From Angelakisella massiliensis (GTDB taxonomy: Bacteria > Bacillota > Clostridia > Oscillospirales > Ruminococcaceae), in assembly GCF_900104675.1 (NCBI RefSeq), contig NZ_LT629945.1, forward strand, positions 2,718,756 through 2,782,755: DNA of 64,000 bases, read 5' to 3'. Both the position numbers and the translations under genes were made by a program. Of this stretch, positions 34,376 to 42,908 are shown in pieces; within the stretch, counting starts at the first letter, position 1; every line of letters starts with the position of its first letter. The notes under the pieces were generated by a model that saw only the letters and a list, made by a program, of their open reading frames with translations, did no database searches and was not told the origin of the DNA.

Positions 34376-34807
34376 ATGGATGCTATCCCCCGCGACTATG
34401 AAGCGCGGTGCATGTTCGATGCTTTTTGCAAGACGGTACTGCGTAACGAGGCCAAAAGCTACTTGGCTGAAATGAAGCGCCGCCGTGACCGTGAAGTGTC
34501 ACTAAGCTCTTTGTCACAGGCAGATTTGGACAAGCTCTGTACAGTAGATCACTACCCCAGCGACAGCTTTACGTTTTCGTCGCATGGCTATGACCTACAT
34601 ATCAACAATGAGCTTGTTGCCGAAGCCTTTGCCGCGCTGCCCAGCATGGAGCAGAGTATTTTAATCCTGCACTGTGTTCTGGATATGGCAGATGGTGAGA
34701 TCGGCGGCCTTGTGGGAATGTCCCGGAGTGCCGTTCAGCGGCACAGGACAAATACCTTATCGGAGCTGCGGAAACAGCTAAAGGCGTTGATGCCGAAGGG
34801 AGGTTAG
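34376..34807 (+). CDS. Sigma-70 family regulator of Tn1549-type elements
   Basis: A 143-residue protein starting at ATG 34376 after AGGGGGTGAG. It has a region-4-like helix-turn-helix at the C-terminus (LPSMEQSILILHCVLDMADGEI, then VGMSRSAVQRHRTNTLSELRKQL) and a charged N-terminal part. Such genes lie upstream of the small HTH gene, xis and int in these elements and probably regulate excision or transfer. Confidence 0.82.
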   Translation: MDAIPRDYEARCMFDAFCKTVLRNEAKSYLAEMKRRRDREVSLSSLSQADLDKLCTVDHYPSDSFTFSSHGYDLHINNELVAEAFAALPSMEQSILILHCVLDMADGEIGGLVGMSRSAVQRHRTNTLSELRKQLKALMPKGG

Positions 34808-34813
34808 ACGCGG

Positions 34814-35047
34814 ATGAAGAACCCGAACTACAAGGGCATTGAGCTTTTGCCCCTTTCGGTGATCGAGGCCGCCCGCGCTGGGGATGCCGGAGCCGTAGAG
34901 CGCGTTTTGCAGTATTACAGCGGTTACATGAACAAGCTGTGTACCCGGACGCTCTATGACGAAAACGGCTATCCGCATGTGTGTCTGGACGAGGCCATGA
35001 AGCGCCGTCTGGAAATCAAGCTCATCCACGCTATCGTCACGAACTGA
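34814..35047 (+). CDS. Small helix-turn-helix protein
   Basis: A 77-residue protein (NPNYKGIELLPLSVIEAARAGD, then AVERVLQYYSGYMNKLC, EAMKRRLEIKLIHAIVT). It is of the same family as the gene at 23843 and follows the sigma-like gene after 6 nt, suggesting one transcript. Confidence 0.78.
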   Translation: MKNPNYKGIELLPLSVIEAARAGDAGAVERVLQYYSGYMNKLCTRTLYDENGYPHVCLDEAMKRRLEIKLIHAIVTN

Positions 35048-35440
35048 CGAACCGGCCCCGGCAGCATGAAACGGCTTACCCTTTCCCCGTTTCGGTGTTT
35101 TCCCGGTGGCCTGATCGCACCTTGATAAATATGCCCGCAAGATAACGGCGGCGCATCATAGGGCATACGGACACATTCTGTCTGTGCCGAGCCGGACGGC
35201 TGGTGCGCCATGATACTTTTCCCTACGGGAAAAGCGGAGCGAGGAACACCACGCCGCAATGTGAGCGTGGCGGCTTGCGGGCGACGACGTACAGGCAGGA
35301 CTATGATACTCCCTTATAGCCACAGTCCGAGCGTTAAAAGCGTCGCAGGCAATGGGTAGGGCCGCGTGAGAACCACGCGGGGGTGAAAGTCCCGTGGAGC
35401 TGTGCCAGCAGCCGTCCGTCTATGCCCCTAAATCACACAA
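35048..35440 (+). other. Structured non-coding region before xis
   Basis: There are no open frames with coding character, but many inverted repeats, for example CCGCGTG-agaac-CACGCGG (35362-35380) followed by GGGTGAAAGTCCCGTGG, and TTTTCCC-tac-GGGAAAA near 35216. This could be an RNA leader that controls xis-int, or a DNA site for recombination proteins. I did not recognise a known RNA family. Confidence 0.4.
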
Positions 35441-35470
35441 ACCTTTGAATTTGTGAAAGGGGGCTGCATT

Positions 35471-35671
35471 ATGAACCATGATGTGCCTATTTGGGAAAAA
35501 TACACGCTGACGATTGAGGAAGCGTCTAAATATTTCCGTATCGGAGAAAACAAATTGCGTAAGCTGGCCGAGGAAAATCCGGCCTCTGGCTGGGTCATTA
35601 TGAATGGCAACCGCATCCAGATCAAACGCAAGCAGTTTGAGAAAATAATTGACACTTTGGACACAATCTAA
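35471..35671 (+). CDS. xis: Excisionase (Tn916 type)
   Basis: A 66-residue protein that directs the integrase towards excision. It reads [20 protein letters not shown] and [20 protein letters not shown] and ends [16 protein letters not shown], the pattern of Tn916/Tn1549 Xis. The start is ATG 35471 after GAAAGGGGG. The integrase gene follows after about 80 nt. Confidence 0.93.
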   Translation: MNHDVPIWEKYTLTIEEASKYFRIGENKLRKLAEENPASGWVIMNGNRIQIKRKQFEKIIDTLDTI

Positions 35672-35754
35672 TAGTGAAAAAGGGCCGCAGATATGTTATA
35701 ATAATTTATAAGCATATATGCGGCTCTTTCCGTCATGGAAAGGAGCATGACGAG

Positions 35755-36948
35755 ATGTCAGAAAAAAGACGAGACAGCAAAAATCGCGTTTTGCGGTCTG
35801 GAGAGAGCCAGAGAAAAGACGGACGATATGCTTACAAATATGTTGATACCTTTGGAAAACCGCAGTTTGTTTACTCATGGAAGTTAGTGCCTACGGATAA
35901 GACCCCGGCAGGTAAACGGGAGGATATTTCACTCCGGGAAAAGGAGAAAGAAATCCAGAAAGACCTTGACGACGGGATAGACACCATCGGCAAGAAAATG
36001 ACCGTCTGCCAGCTCTACGCCAAGCAGATCAGGCACCGGGGCAATGTGAAGCACAACACCAAACTGGGCCGGGAACGGCTGATGCGTATTCTGGAACAAG
36101 ATCGGCTGGGGAGCTGCCCGATTGACAGTGTGAAGCTGTCCGACGCAAAGGAATGGGCGCTTCGGATGAAAGAAAAGGGCCTTTCTTATAAGACCATCAA
36201 TAACGACAAGCGTTCCCTGAAAGCGGCTTTTTACACCGCCATACAGGACGATTGCATCCGAAAAAACCCGTTTGACTTCCAGCTTAGTGACGTTCTGGAC
36301 GACGATACGGAACCAAAGGTGCCTCTTACACCAGCACAGGAAGAAAGTTTTCTGTCCTTTATTCAAGGTGATAAGGTTTACCAAAAGCATTATGACGCAA
36401 TCGTTATTCTGCTGGGGACAGGGCTTCGCATTTCGGAACTGTGCGGACTGACGGACAAAGATTTGGATTTTGAAAACCGGGTAATCATCGTGAGCCACCA
36501 GCTTTTGAGAAATACCGGCGTCGGTTACTATATTGACGAACCCAAGACCCAAAGCGGCGTCAGAAAAATCCCCATGAATGAGGAAGTGTATCAGGCGTTC
36601 CAGCGAGTGATAAAAAACCGCAAAGGTGCAAAGCCGTTCATTATTGACGGGTATGCCAATTTCCTGTTTCTCAAACAGAACGGCTATCCCATGACGGCGG
36701 TAGATTATGGCGGGATGTTTGGCAGGCTTGTGAAGAAGTACAACAAGAGCCATGAAGAAGCGTTGCCGAAAACGACGACGCCCCATGCTATGCGTCATAC
36801 ATTCTGCACCCGGTTAGCCAATGCGGGAATGAACCCCAAAGCCTTGCAGTACATTATGGGACATTCCAATATCACCATGACGCTGAACTATTATGCACAC
36901 GCCACATTCGATTCCGCAAGGGCAGAAATGGAACGGCTGGCAGCCTGA
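35755..36948 (+). CDS. int: Tyrosine integrase (Tn916/Tn1549 type)
   Basis: A 397-residue tyrosine recombinase for integration and excision of the element; the length equals that of the Tn1549 integrase. An N-terminal arm-binding domain (SKNRVLRSGESQRKDGRYAY) is followed by a core-binding domain and the catalytic domain, with Arg in GTGLRISELCGL, HAMRHTFCTRL, GHSNITMTLNYYAHA and the nucleophile Tyr. The start is ATG 35755 after AAAGGAG; the frame is open further upstream. Confidence 0.96.
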   Translation: MSEKRRDSKNRVLRSGESQRKDGRYAYKYVDTFGKPQFVYSWKLVPTDKTPAGKREDISLREKEKEIQKDLDDGIDTIGKKMTVCQLYAKQIRHRGNVKHNTKLGRERLMRILEQDRLGSCPIDSVKLSDAKEWALRMKEKGLSYKTINNDKRSLKAAFYTAIQDDCIRKNPFDFQLSDVLDDDTEPKVPLTPAQEESFLSFIQGDKVYQKHYDAIVILLGTGLRISELCGLTDKDLDFENRVIIVSHQLLRNTGVGYYIDEPKTQSGVRKIPMNEEVYQAFQRVIKNRKGAKPFIIDGYANFLFLKQNGYPMTAVDYGGMFGRLVKKYNKSHEEALPKTTTPHAMRHTFCTRLANAGMNPKALQYIMGHSNITMTLNYYAHATFDSARAEMERLAA

Positions 36949-36960
36949 CACAAGGCCGGT

Positions 36961-37109
36961 TTTACTACTCCATTTACTACTTTTGAGGGGGAAATGGTGA
37001 GAGGTAATAAGAACATTTGTAAGTATCTAACAATATCAAAAATGCCGGAAAAGCCCGGAAACACGGGCTATACCGACATTCAAGAACTTCTAAAAAGATA
37101 ATCTAAAAT
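36961..37109 (+). repeat. Right end of the integrative element
   Basis: Two TTTACTAC repeats (36961-36968, 36973-36980), a short palindrome (GCCCGGAAACACGGGC at 37053-37068) and the 13-bp end repeat GATAATCTAAAAT (37097-37109). It mirrors the left end at 17122-17201. Confidence 0.6.
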
Positions 37110-37172
37110 CCCATATAATTTTATCTCATAAAACAAAGCATCTGACAGCTTATCTTCCATCCGGAAACGTCA

Positions 37173-37823
37173 TTATAAAATCACATAAAAATAAACCGCC
37201 AAGAAGTGGCAAATGCTGCCTGCTAAAACAAAAAGGTGCCAAATAAAATGAAAATACGGTATCTTTCTGCTGTAGAAAAAAGTTCCTGCTGTATAGAATA
37301 TCCCTCCCGACACTAGTAATGAAAGCCCTTGCAATGATAATGCCTGGGTCAGAGGAACAATGCTTGTCACTACCGCCCATCCCATCAGAAGATAACAGGC
37401 CATAGAAAAGCGTTGGAACTTTTCGATACTAATAGCATTTAAAACAATGCCGATCAAAGCTGTCACCCAAATAAAGGCGAATAACAGCCATCCCCTCTTC
37501 CCCGGCAAACAAAGCATGGTAAAAGGTGTGTAGGTTCCGGCAATCAACAGAAAAATGCTGCAATGATCCAAAACCTGTAATACCCTCTTGATGGACGGTA
37601 CAGTTATAGCATGATAAAGTGTAGACATTAAATATAGCAGTAGTAATGTGCTGCCATAGATCAAGGAAGCCGTCAGTTTCATTCCATTTCTCTGTATTGC
37701 AGAAGCATTAACCATCAGACAAAGCGCTGCAAAGGACAAAACAGCTCCTATGCCATGGGAGACAGCATTTCCCACTTCCTCACCCAAGCTGTATCTGCGA
37801 AAGTATTTTGAATCTGAGATCAT
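37173..37823 (-). CDS. Hemolysin III/PAQR family membrane protein
   Basis: A 216-residue protein with seven membrane helices. Family motifs are NAVSHGIGAVLSF near the N-terminus, STLYHA in the second helix, LDHCSIFLLIAGTYTPF and a C-terminal HFIWHLFVLAGSICHF; the conserved His and Asp form the zinc site of PAQR proteins. The start is ATG 37823 after AGGAGGG; an upstream in-frame start at 37901 has no ribosome site. Bacterial members affect membrane lipid balance, and the label hemolysin is historical. A 19-bp palindromic motif about 80 nt upstream is shared with the degV gene at 46903. Confidence 0.9.
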   Translation of the reverse strand: MISDSKYFRRYSLGEEVGNAVSHGIGAVLSFAALCLMVNASAIQRNGMKLTASLIYGSTLLLLYLMSTLYHAITVPSIKRVLQVLDHCSIFLLIAGTYTPFTMLCLPGKRGWLLFAFIWVTALIGIVLNAISIEKFQRFSMACYLLMGWAVVTSIVPLTQALSLQGLSLLVSGGIFYTAGTFFYSRKIPYFHFIWHLFVLAGSICHFLAVYFYVIL

Positions 37824-37903
37824 TTTATTCCCTCCTGTGTGGCTAAAAATATCTTCCATGATAGGATGGATGATTTTTTCTCTTTCATTCATCCTTTTCA
37901 TTA

Positions 37904-37922
37904 TTTAGTTTTTAAAACTAGA
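37904..37922. promoter_or_regulatory. Shared palindromic operator candidate, copy 1
   Basis: TTTAGTTTTTAAAACTAGA contains the perfect palindrome TAGTTTT-T-AAAACTA (37906-37920). It recurs with one mismatch upstream of degV (46933-46951). Confidence 0.55.
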
Positions 37923-37973
37923 TAATTAAGTTTTTATAGCTACATAATACCACGCAAGAGACGAATATTCAAG

Positions 37974-38032
37974 GGAAAAAAAGAAAAAACAGGATCTCTG
38001 GGGCGACTGCACTCGCCTGCAGAGATCCTGTT
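37974..38032 (-). terminator. Minus-strand terminator downstream of tatC
   Basis: On the minus strand CAGGATCTCT (38030-38021) pairs with AGAGATCCTG (37999-37990) and is followed by TTTTTTCTTTTTTT. It is about 340 nt beyond tatC; the region between (38033-38373) has no convincing gene but further inverted repeats. Confidence 0.8.
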
Positions 38033-38373
38033 CAGCCGGAACGACAAGAAACTGTCTGATATTTCTTGCCGCCCAATATTTAAGATAATAAGGAGGAGAA
38101 GTCCTATTATCACCAGGTTTGCCATGAAAAGGAAAAACTGTCCCTGCATCTGCAAAAGACAGTTTTAGCATTGAGCATGGAACCTAAAGAGGACCGAACT
38201 CCTCCTCAGTTTGCCATTCCACATACCAAAACTCCTTTTCTAAGGTGGAAGGTAGGGAAGTTTCCTCCCCTGCCCTTAAACCGCTTTGCTAAAAACGGTT
38301 TCGCTTTCAGTGCCATAACAGTTTTCACTGCGTTAGGCGCTGAAAATCGGAGCTTTTTTTATGAAATTTTAAT

Positions 38374-39117
38374 TCAGGCGGCAGCTGTTTCAGCAGCCTC
38401 CTTCTTTTTGAGTCCTTTTTCCGCAAAAGCGCTGACGGCAATACTGATTTGCAGCAATAACACCATGGGAACACCCAGACAAATCTGAGAGATGACATCC
38501 GGCGGTGTAATAATCGCAGCCAAAACAAAAATAACCAAAATCAGCAAACCTTGTTTCCGTTTCAAACCACGAGCGGTGATCACGCCCAATTTTGTGAAAA
38601 GGAAAGAAAGTACCGGCATCTCAAAAACCAATCCGAAGGATGCCAACATTGTATTACAAAAGCTGGCGAAAGATTGGATTGAAATCATGGGGTTGATATC
38701 GTCAATGGTGATGTTAACAAAAAAGCGCAGCGTAAAGGGCAATGCGACCTTATAACAAAACACAACGCCCAGCGCAAAGAATCCAACACCCGCCACTAAA
38801 GAACAAACCCCATAAAAACGCTCTTTGGGATAAAGGCCTTTTCTGATAAAGGCCCAAAGTTGATAGATCGTCAGCGGAGAACAGATGATAACCGACAATA
38901 ACAGCGCTAGTTGGATATACACCATGAAGAGCTCCTGAGGCTCTACAAAAACGAAAGTGAATCCCGGATTGAGGGCCAACAAATACGCCATCATCTTCTC
39001 TGCAAACTGGAACAGGACCATCGCAAGCCCCAGATTAACCACAAAGATGATAACCAGCCGGTGCCGAAGCTCAGCCAGATGATCTACCAGAGTCATTGAA
39101 TTATTCTGTTCCGACAC
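38374..39117 (-). CDS. tatC: Sec-independent translocase component TatC
   Basis: A 247-residue protein with six membrane helices, the receptor for twin-arginine signal peptides. It begins MSEQNNSMTLVDHLAELRHRL, the conserved TatC start. It also has FVEPQELFMVYIQLALLLS, PLTIYQLWAFIRKGLYPKE, PFTLRFF and ITPPDVISQICLGVPMVLLL. The C-terminal tail is short and charged. It follows tatA after 15 nt and lies downstream of the ydhYVW genes, one of which encodes a Tat substrate. Confidence 0.96.
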   Translation of the reverse strand: MSEQNNSMTLVDHLAELRHRLVIIFVVNLGLAMVLFQFAEKMMAYLLALNPGFTFVFVEPQELFMVYIQLALLLSVIICSPLTIYQLWAFIRKGLYPKERFYGVCSLVAGVGFFALGVVFCYKVALPFTLRFFVNITIDDINPMISIQSFASFCNTMLASFGLVFEMPVLSFLFTKLGVITARGLKRKQGLLILVIFVLAAIITPPDVISQICLGVPMVLLLQISIAVSAFAEKGLKKKEAAETAAA

Positions 39118-39132
39118 TGGTTCAGCCTTTCC

Positions 39133-39387
39133 TTATTCCGCTTTGGGTTGTGCAGGTTTTACTTCCTCAGCCTTGGGAGCTGCAGCAGGAGCAGCGGGGG
39201 CTGCGGGAGCCGCAGGAGTAGGATCCACAGCAGTCTCCAGATCCTTGGTCAGATCCTGAGTGCCCTTGCGGAACTCCTTAACCGCCTGACCCATGGACTT
39301 TGCCAAAGCAGGCAGTTTGGAGGGTCCAAAAATAATCAAAGCAATACACAAAATCAAAATCAGTTCAAAGGGGCCGATTCTTCCCAT
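39133..39387 (-). CDS. tatA: Twin-arginine translocase component TatA
   Basis: An 84-residue protein that forms the Tat pore. One N-terminal membrane helix (IGPFELILILCIALIIF) is followed by the hinge GPSKLPALAKSMGQAVKEFRKG amphipathic helix and a low-complexity Ala/Pro tail (PAAPAAPAAPAAAPKAEE). The start is ATG 39387 after TTAGGAGGAA; the longer frame upstream is not coding. No separate TatB is seen; Firmicutes commonly use a minimal TatA-TatC pair. Confidence 0.95.
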   Translation of the reverse strand: MGRIGPFELILILCIALIIFGPSKLPALAKSMGQAVKEFRKGTQDLTKDLETAVDPTPAAPAAPAAPAAAPKAEEVKPAQPKAE

Positions 39388-40014
39388 GTTACAATTCCTC
39401 CTAAATCGATTCGTACCGCCGGTCCTTACTGACAAGTTCGATACTGCGTACCACTCAATCCCTTCTATGTACTGTAATGAAAGGATATCTGACGTGATAC
39501 TGCCGGCATACATAAATGCTATCTGCAGAAGATCCAGCAAAACATTGCTTTATCCTCCAAAACTGACGACATATATCGCCCAGTTTCCAGCCTTTATTTT
39601 ACTCCAGCATCCATCCTCTTGTCAACCATACGGCAGTTTGCAGCTTTTTCCAGCAGCATTCTGCAGCATCTTTTATAGGTAAGCGGTAAAAAGGACAATT
39701 TTCTTTTCCGGCCTATTTCGGATGTCCAGTGACAGCGCCGTGGAAATTACGTCTGCCTATGGTAATCCTGTTCAAATTCCCATCTGAAAAACAAACCATT
39801 CCAAACGGTAAGCGTCACGTTGTACATCTGAATCTTGATCGCTTCCAAAAATCTTTACGATCCGAAGCAACCAAAGCCTGGTTTCCGCTCTGTCAACCGC
39901 CGCTTCCAATATTTCCGCAGAACATCGGATCACTCAGCCAAAAGAGCATCCAAGCCCGACACGGCTTTTCCAACTGTTTCATTTCAAAGCTATCAATATC
40001 TCGCCCGTATTCTG
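39388..40014. other. 627-nt gap between tatA and ydhW
   Basis: No frame on either strand reads like a protein family I know, and no complete open frame with a ribosome site is present on the minus strand. The tatA promoter presumably lies here. It may hold a decayed gene of the ydh operon. Confidence 0.4.
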
Positions 40015-40698
40015 TTACGGATTCTGGTGTTCCTCCACTTCCACCTGTTCAATAAGCGCCCGAGCATATTTCTTGGACATAAACTGGGTGGAATAAATAC
40101 CCATTGCGCCGTTGGAGGCAGTGACAGTATCAATATCAGAATACCGGTCGTCAAACTTCATCCGGGCAACCGCTCCCAAAATCTCATCTTCAGAAAAGAA
40201 GAAAGGATATTTGCGAAGCTTGGAAAATTGGGTGGGGCGAGGATAAAGCTTGCAGTCGCTCCGTGCAACAGTGGCAATTGTATACAGGATATCCTTGTCC
40301 TCCAGCATCGAATCAATTTCCGCAAAATGGCGGGTCATCATCTGCTGGTCGAAATAGTACAAATCCTTCTGCCCTTGAACGAAGCTGATGTTCTCCAGTG
40401 CCGGATCTGCCTCCGCTGTACCTACAGCGGCCAGAAGGGCCGTTACCTCCTCCTGAGTGACACCCTCCGGTGGCTGGAGCCGGGTCTTTTTCAGCGGCGC
40501 CACATGAGAGTCAATGGAACACTGGCGTATATAGTCTGCCAGCTTTTGGGCCGGGGTCTTTTCCGCCGGCTTCTTCTCCTGAGCACTGTCCTCGGTGGAC
40601 AACTGCTCTTCTTCAGTCTGCTCCTGGAGCTGCTCCGAAACTTCCTCCGGCGCAGATGCCTCCTGCTGAGAAGAAGATGTGTTCAAAACTTCATCCAT
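40015..40698 (-). CDS. ydhW: YdhW-like protein of the ydhYVW oxidoreductase system
   Basis: A 227-residue soluble protein starting at ATG 40698 after ACAGGAGGAA. An acidic Glu/Gln-rich N-terminal third is followed by a compact domain with LADYIRQCSIDSHVAPLKKT, KDLYYFDQQMMTRHFAEIDS and ILYTIATVARSDCKLYPRPT. The late part and the position directly after the aldehyde oxidoreductase gene match YdhW of the E. coli ydhYVWXUT operon as I recall it. The role is unknown; it may be an assembly chaperone or a partner of the oxidoreductase. Confidence 0.7.
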   Translation of the reverse strand: MDEVLNTSSSQQEASAPEEVSEQLQEQTEEEQLSTEDSAQEKKPAEKTPAQKLADYIRQCSIDSHVAPLKKTRLQPPEGVTQEEVTALLAAVGTAEADPALENISFVQGQKDLYYFDQQMMTRHFAEIDSMLEDKDILYTIATVARSDCKLYPRPTQFSKLRKYPFFFSEDEILGAVARMKFDDRYSDIDTVTASNGAMGIYSTQFMSKKYARALIEQVEVEEHQNP

Positions 40699-40772
40699 TG
40701 TGGTTCCTCCTGTAAAAGGCCGCGGCAGCAATTTCACCGCCGCGGCCCTCGGGTCAATGTCTCAAAAAGGGA

Positions 40773-42881
40773 TTACGCGGGCAGCAGGTTCTTGGCTGCC
40801 AGAGCGTCAGCAACATCGGTCAGACCAAACTTCTCCAAAGTAGCTCTGGTGGGAGCACCGGTGGTCTCATCCCAACCAAACTCTTTGTAGAACATGGTCA
40901 GAGCAGTCTGCCAGTCGTCACGATCCAGCTTGACGGTGCCTTCCTCAAATGCCTTGAAGTCGGGATCCATGTCAAAGATGAAGTTGGAAACGACATCATG
41001 CTCATTTCTCATGTCAGTGGTGCCAAATGCCTCAACGGTCATAGCTCTCTGGAGCTGAATGACGCGCTCAGCAGCCTCATTGAGGGAATCCTCGGTCCAC
41101 TCCTTGCCGGTAACAGCAGTCATGTACTGAGCCTCAACACTCAGGTCGCCCTTATAGCCGCGGTCCTTCCGGGGAGAGAAGGTCATGGGCCATACCCAGT
41201 TGCACAGGGTCATGGAGTCATGGATAACCTGACGGATGACACCGAACTTGGCAAACTTGGCCTTGTTCTCGTTCATGGGAGTGTAAGCCTTGGGCTTATC
41301 CAGAGCGCCGGTGCCGAAGATCTCCTCAATGATGGACTTCTGGAGATCATAAGGCAGACCGGAACCGGTGATGTTCACGATGGTATGGCACATACCGTCA
41401 CGGTTGTAGATGATGTTGGTCAGCAGACCTACCTGAGCGGCGCACTCGTTGCCGTGATGACGCTTGCCGCCGATGGGGCCCCACAGGGTCATAGCCTGGC
41501 TGTGGATGTACTCATCACCCAGAATGTCATGATACCGCTCGCTGACGTTGTAAGCACCGTCGGCCAGGTGAGAGATCTCGCCCTTGTTGCTGGCAATCAG
41601 CTCCAGCATATCCTTGATAAAGGTAGGATCGCCGGCGTTTCTCTTATCCCAAGGAATGGAGTTGAACTCTTCCTCAGGCAGGATCTTCTTGAGCAGCTCG
41701 CAATCATTGTTCATGAAATAGACCAGAGTAGCGCTCAGATCGCCGTAGTTATCCCACAGGCCCAGATCATCAGCAATGGTGCAGCCCAGATAACCAGCCA
41801 TGAACTCGCCGTCGCCTTCCTCAGCGATATCCTGGAAGGAGGGCAGCAGCTTGGCATAAGCGCCGTTAGCCATGCAGGTGTTGGCATGAGCAGCCTTAAC
41901 ACCAGTCTTCTCCTCCAGAGCAGGAACTACCAGAGAACCATAGCAGCGGACAGGGCAAGTGGCGCAGCCGGTCATCTTGACAGTGTACTTCTCAACCAGG
42001 TCGCCCCAGTCAAAGACAGCCTTCTGGCAGCGATAACCCATCTTGGTGGGCTCTCCGGGAGGAGATTCGCCGGTATCAACAGGGCCGCCCTCAGCAGCGC
42101 CCCAGGTCAGGCCGGGATGGCCGGTCCAACGGGTGCTGGCGTTCTCATACTCAGACCAGGACTGAGCAACGGTGGGAACAACGTGGTTGTTGTTGGAGCC
42201 CATCAGATCGCTCATGACGTAGTTGTTCAGTTCCAGAACCTTCTTGGCATCAGCCACATGAACAGCCTGGGTTCCATAGATGGCCAGAGCCTTGACCTTC
42301 TTGCTGCCCATGATGCAGCCCAGACCGCCGCCGCCGCTGTGACCGCCGTTGTTCATCATGTTGGACATCAGGATGCCGTTCTCACCGGCAGGGCCGATGG
42401 TGACAACGTTGACGCCGGAACCTTCCACGCGGCAGATCTCAGCCACAGTGTCCATGGTGGTCTTGCCCCAGACAAAGGTAGCGTCCTTAACGGAAACATC
42501 GTCGTCCTTGATGTTGATGTATACGGGGGTCTCAGACTTGCCCTCGATGATGATAGCATCGTAACCGGCATACTTCATCATGATAGCGGTGTCGCCGCCC
42601 ATGTGAGCATCGACAACAGCGTTATTCTTGGTGAAAGTAGACAGGAAGGAAATGCTGGTACGGCTGGAGCAAGGGGCGCTGCCGCCGCAGTTGGGGCCGG
42701 CCGCGAAAACGACCTTGCTGGCCTCGTCCAGGGGCTTGGTACCGGCAGGAACCTCATCATAGAGGATGCGGTTGGCCATACCCTTACCGCCGATGTAATC
42801 AAAATATTTTTCACTGCTCTCAACAGAACATTGCTTGGTGCCAACGTTCACGCGGAGCATTTTTCCAGTCCAACCATTCAT
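40773..42881 (-). CDS. ydhV: YdhV-type aldehyde ferredoxin oxidoreductase family enzyme
   Basis: A 702-residue tungsten- or molybdenum-pterin enzyme. It shows the AOR pattern: an N-terminal GWTGKMLRVNVGTKQC domain, pterin-binding GPAGENGILMSNMMNNGGHSG, and cluster ligands CATCPVRC plus a distal Cys in MTLCNWVWP for one 4Fe-4S centre. The C-terminus (TRATLEKFGLTDVADALAAK, then NLLPA) closely resembles E. coli YdhV. AOR enzymes oxidise aldehydes or carry out low-potential carboxylate chemistry with ferredoxin; the substrate here is unknown. It follows ydhY after 27 nt, which supplies a likely electron-transfer partner. Confidence 0.9.
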   Translation of the reverse strand: MNGWTGKMLRVNVGTKQCSVESSEKYFDYIGGKGMANRILYDEVPAGTKPLDEASKVVFAAGPNCGGSAPCSSRTSISFLSTFTKNNAVVDAHMGGDTAIMMKYAGYDAIIIEGKSETPVYINIKDDDVSVKDATFVWGKTTMDTVAEICRVEGSGVNVVTIGPAGENGILMSNMMNNGGHSGGGGLGCIMGSKKVKALAIYGTQAVHVADAKKVLELNNYVMSDLMGSNNNHVVPTVAQSWSEYENASTRWTGHPGLTWGAAEGGPVDTGESPPGEPTKMGYRCQKAVFDWGDLVEKYTVKMTGCATCPVRCYGSLVVPALEEKTGVKAAHANTCMANGAYAKLLPSFQDIAEEGDGEFMAGYLGCTIADDLGLWDNYGDLSATLVYFMNNDCELLKKILPEEEFNSIPWDKRNAGDPTFIKDMLELIASNKGEISHLADGAYNVSERYHDILGDEYIHSQAMTLWGPIGGKRHHGNECAAQVGLLTNIIYNRDGMCHTIVNITGSGLPYDLQKSIIEEIFGTGALDKPKAYTPMNENKAKFAKFGVIRQVIHDSMTLCNWVWPMTFSPRKDRGYKGDLSVEAQYMTAVTGKEWTEDSLNEAAERVIQLQRAMTVEAFGTTDMRNEHDVVSNFIFDMDPDFKAFEEGTVKLDRDDWQTALTMFYKEFGWDETTGAPTRATLEKFGLTDVADALAAKNLLPA

Positions 42882-42908
42882 GGATCAAAAAACCTCCTTC
42901 ATCCCTAA

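Larger units (their letters stand above)
17122..37109. mobile_element. Tn1549-like integrative element carrying a vanB operon, conjugation module largely deleted
   Basis: The gene order (replication-like protein, DUF5348, PcfB, VirD4; then HTH, Cys-rich VLP, relaxase, MobC; then vanRSYWHBX; then sigma-like, HTH, xis, int) is that of Tn1549-type conjugative transposons. Near both ends lie 13-bp inverted repeats, ATTTTAGGTTATC (17122-17134) and GATAATCTAAAAT (37097-37109), agreeing in 12 of 13 positions. Inside them are paired TTTACTAC repeats (17183, 17194; 36961, 36973), which look like integrase arm sites. The limits are inferred; exact junctions and the coupling bases are unproven. The intact relatives are about 34 kb; this copy is about 20 kb because most transfer genes are missing. 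Confidence 0.85.

Noticed and set aside
37926..38171. Small minus-strand frames with a hydrophobic segment downstream of tatC
   Set aside because: They run straight through the strong terminator at 37974-38032 and have no ribosome site. The hydrophobic stretch is probably chance in AT-rich DNA.
40998..42908. Plus-strand open frame of 636 codons opposite ydhV
   Set aside because: It mirrors the aldehyde oxidoreductase gene, which has all its family motifs on the minus strand. The antisense product is a repetitive Ala/Val/Gly sequence without a plausible fold.
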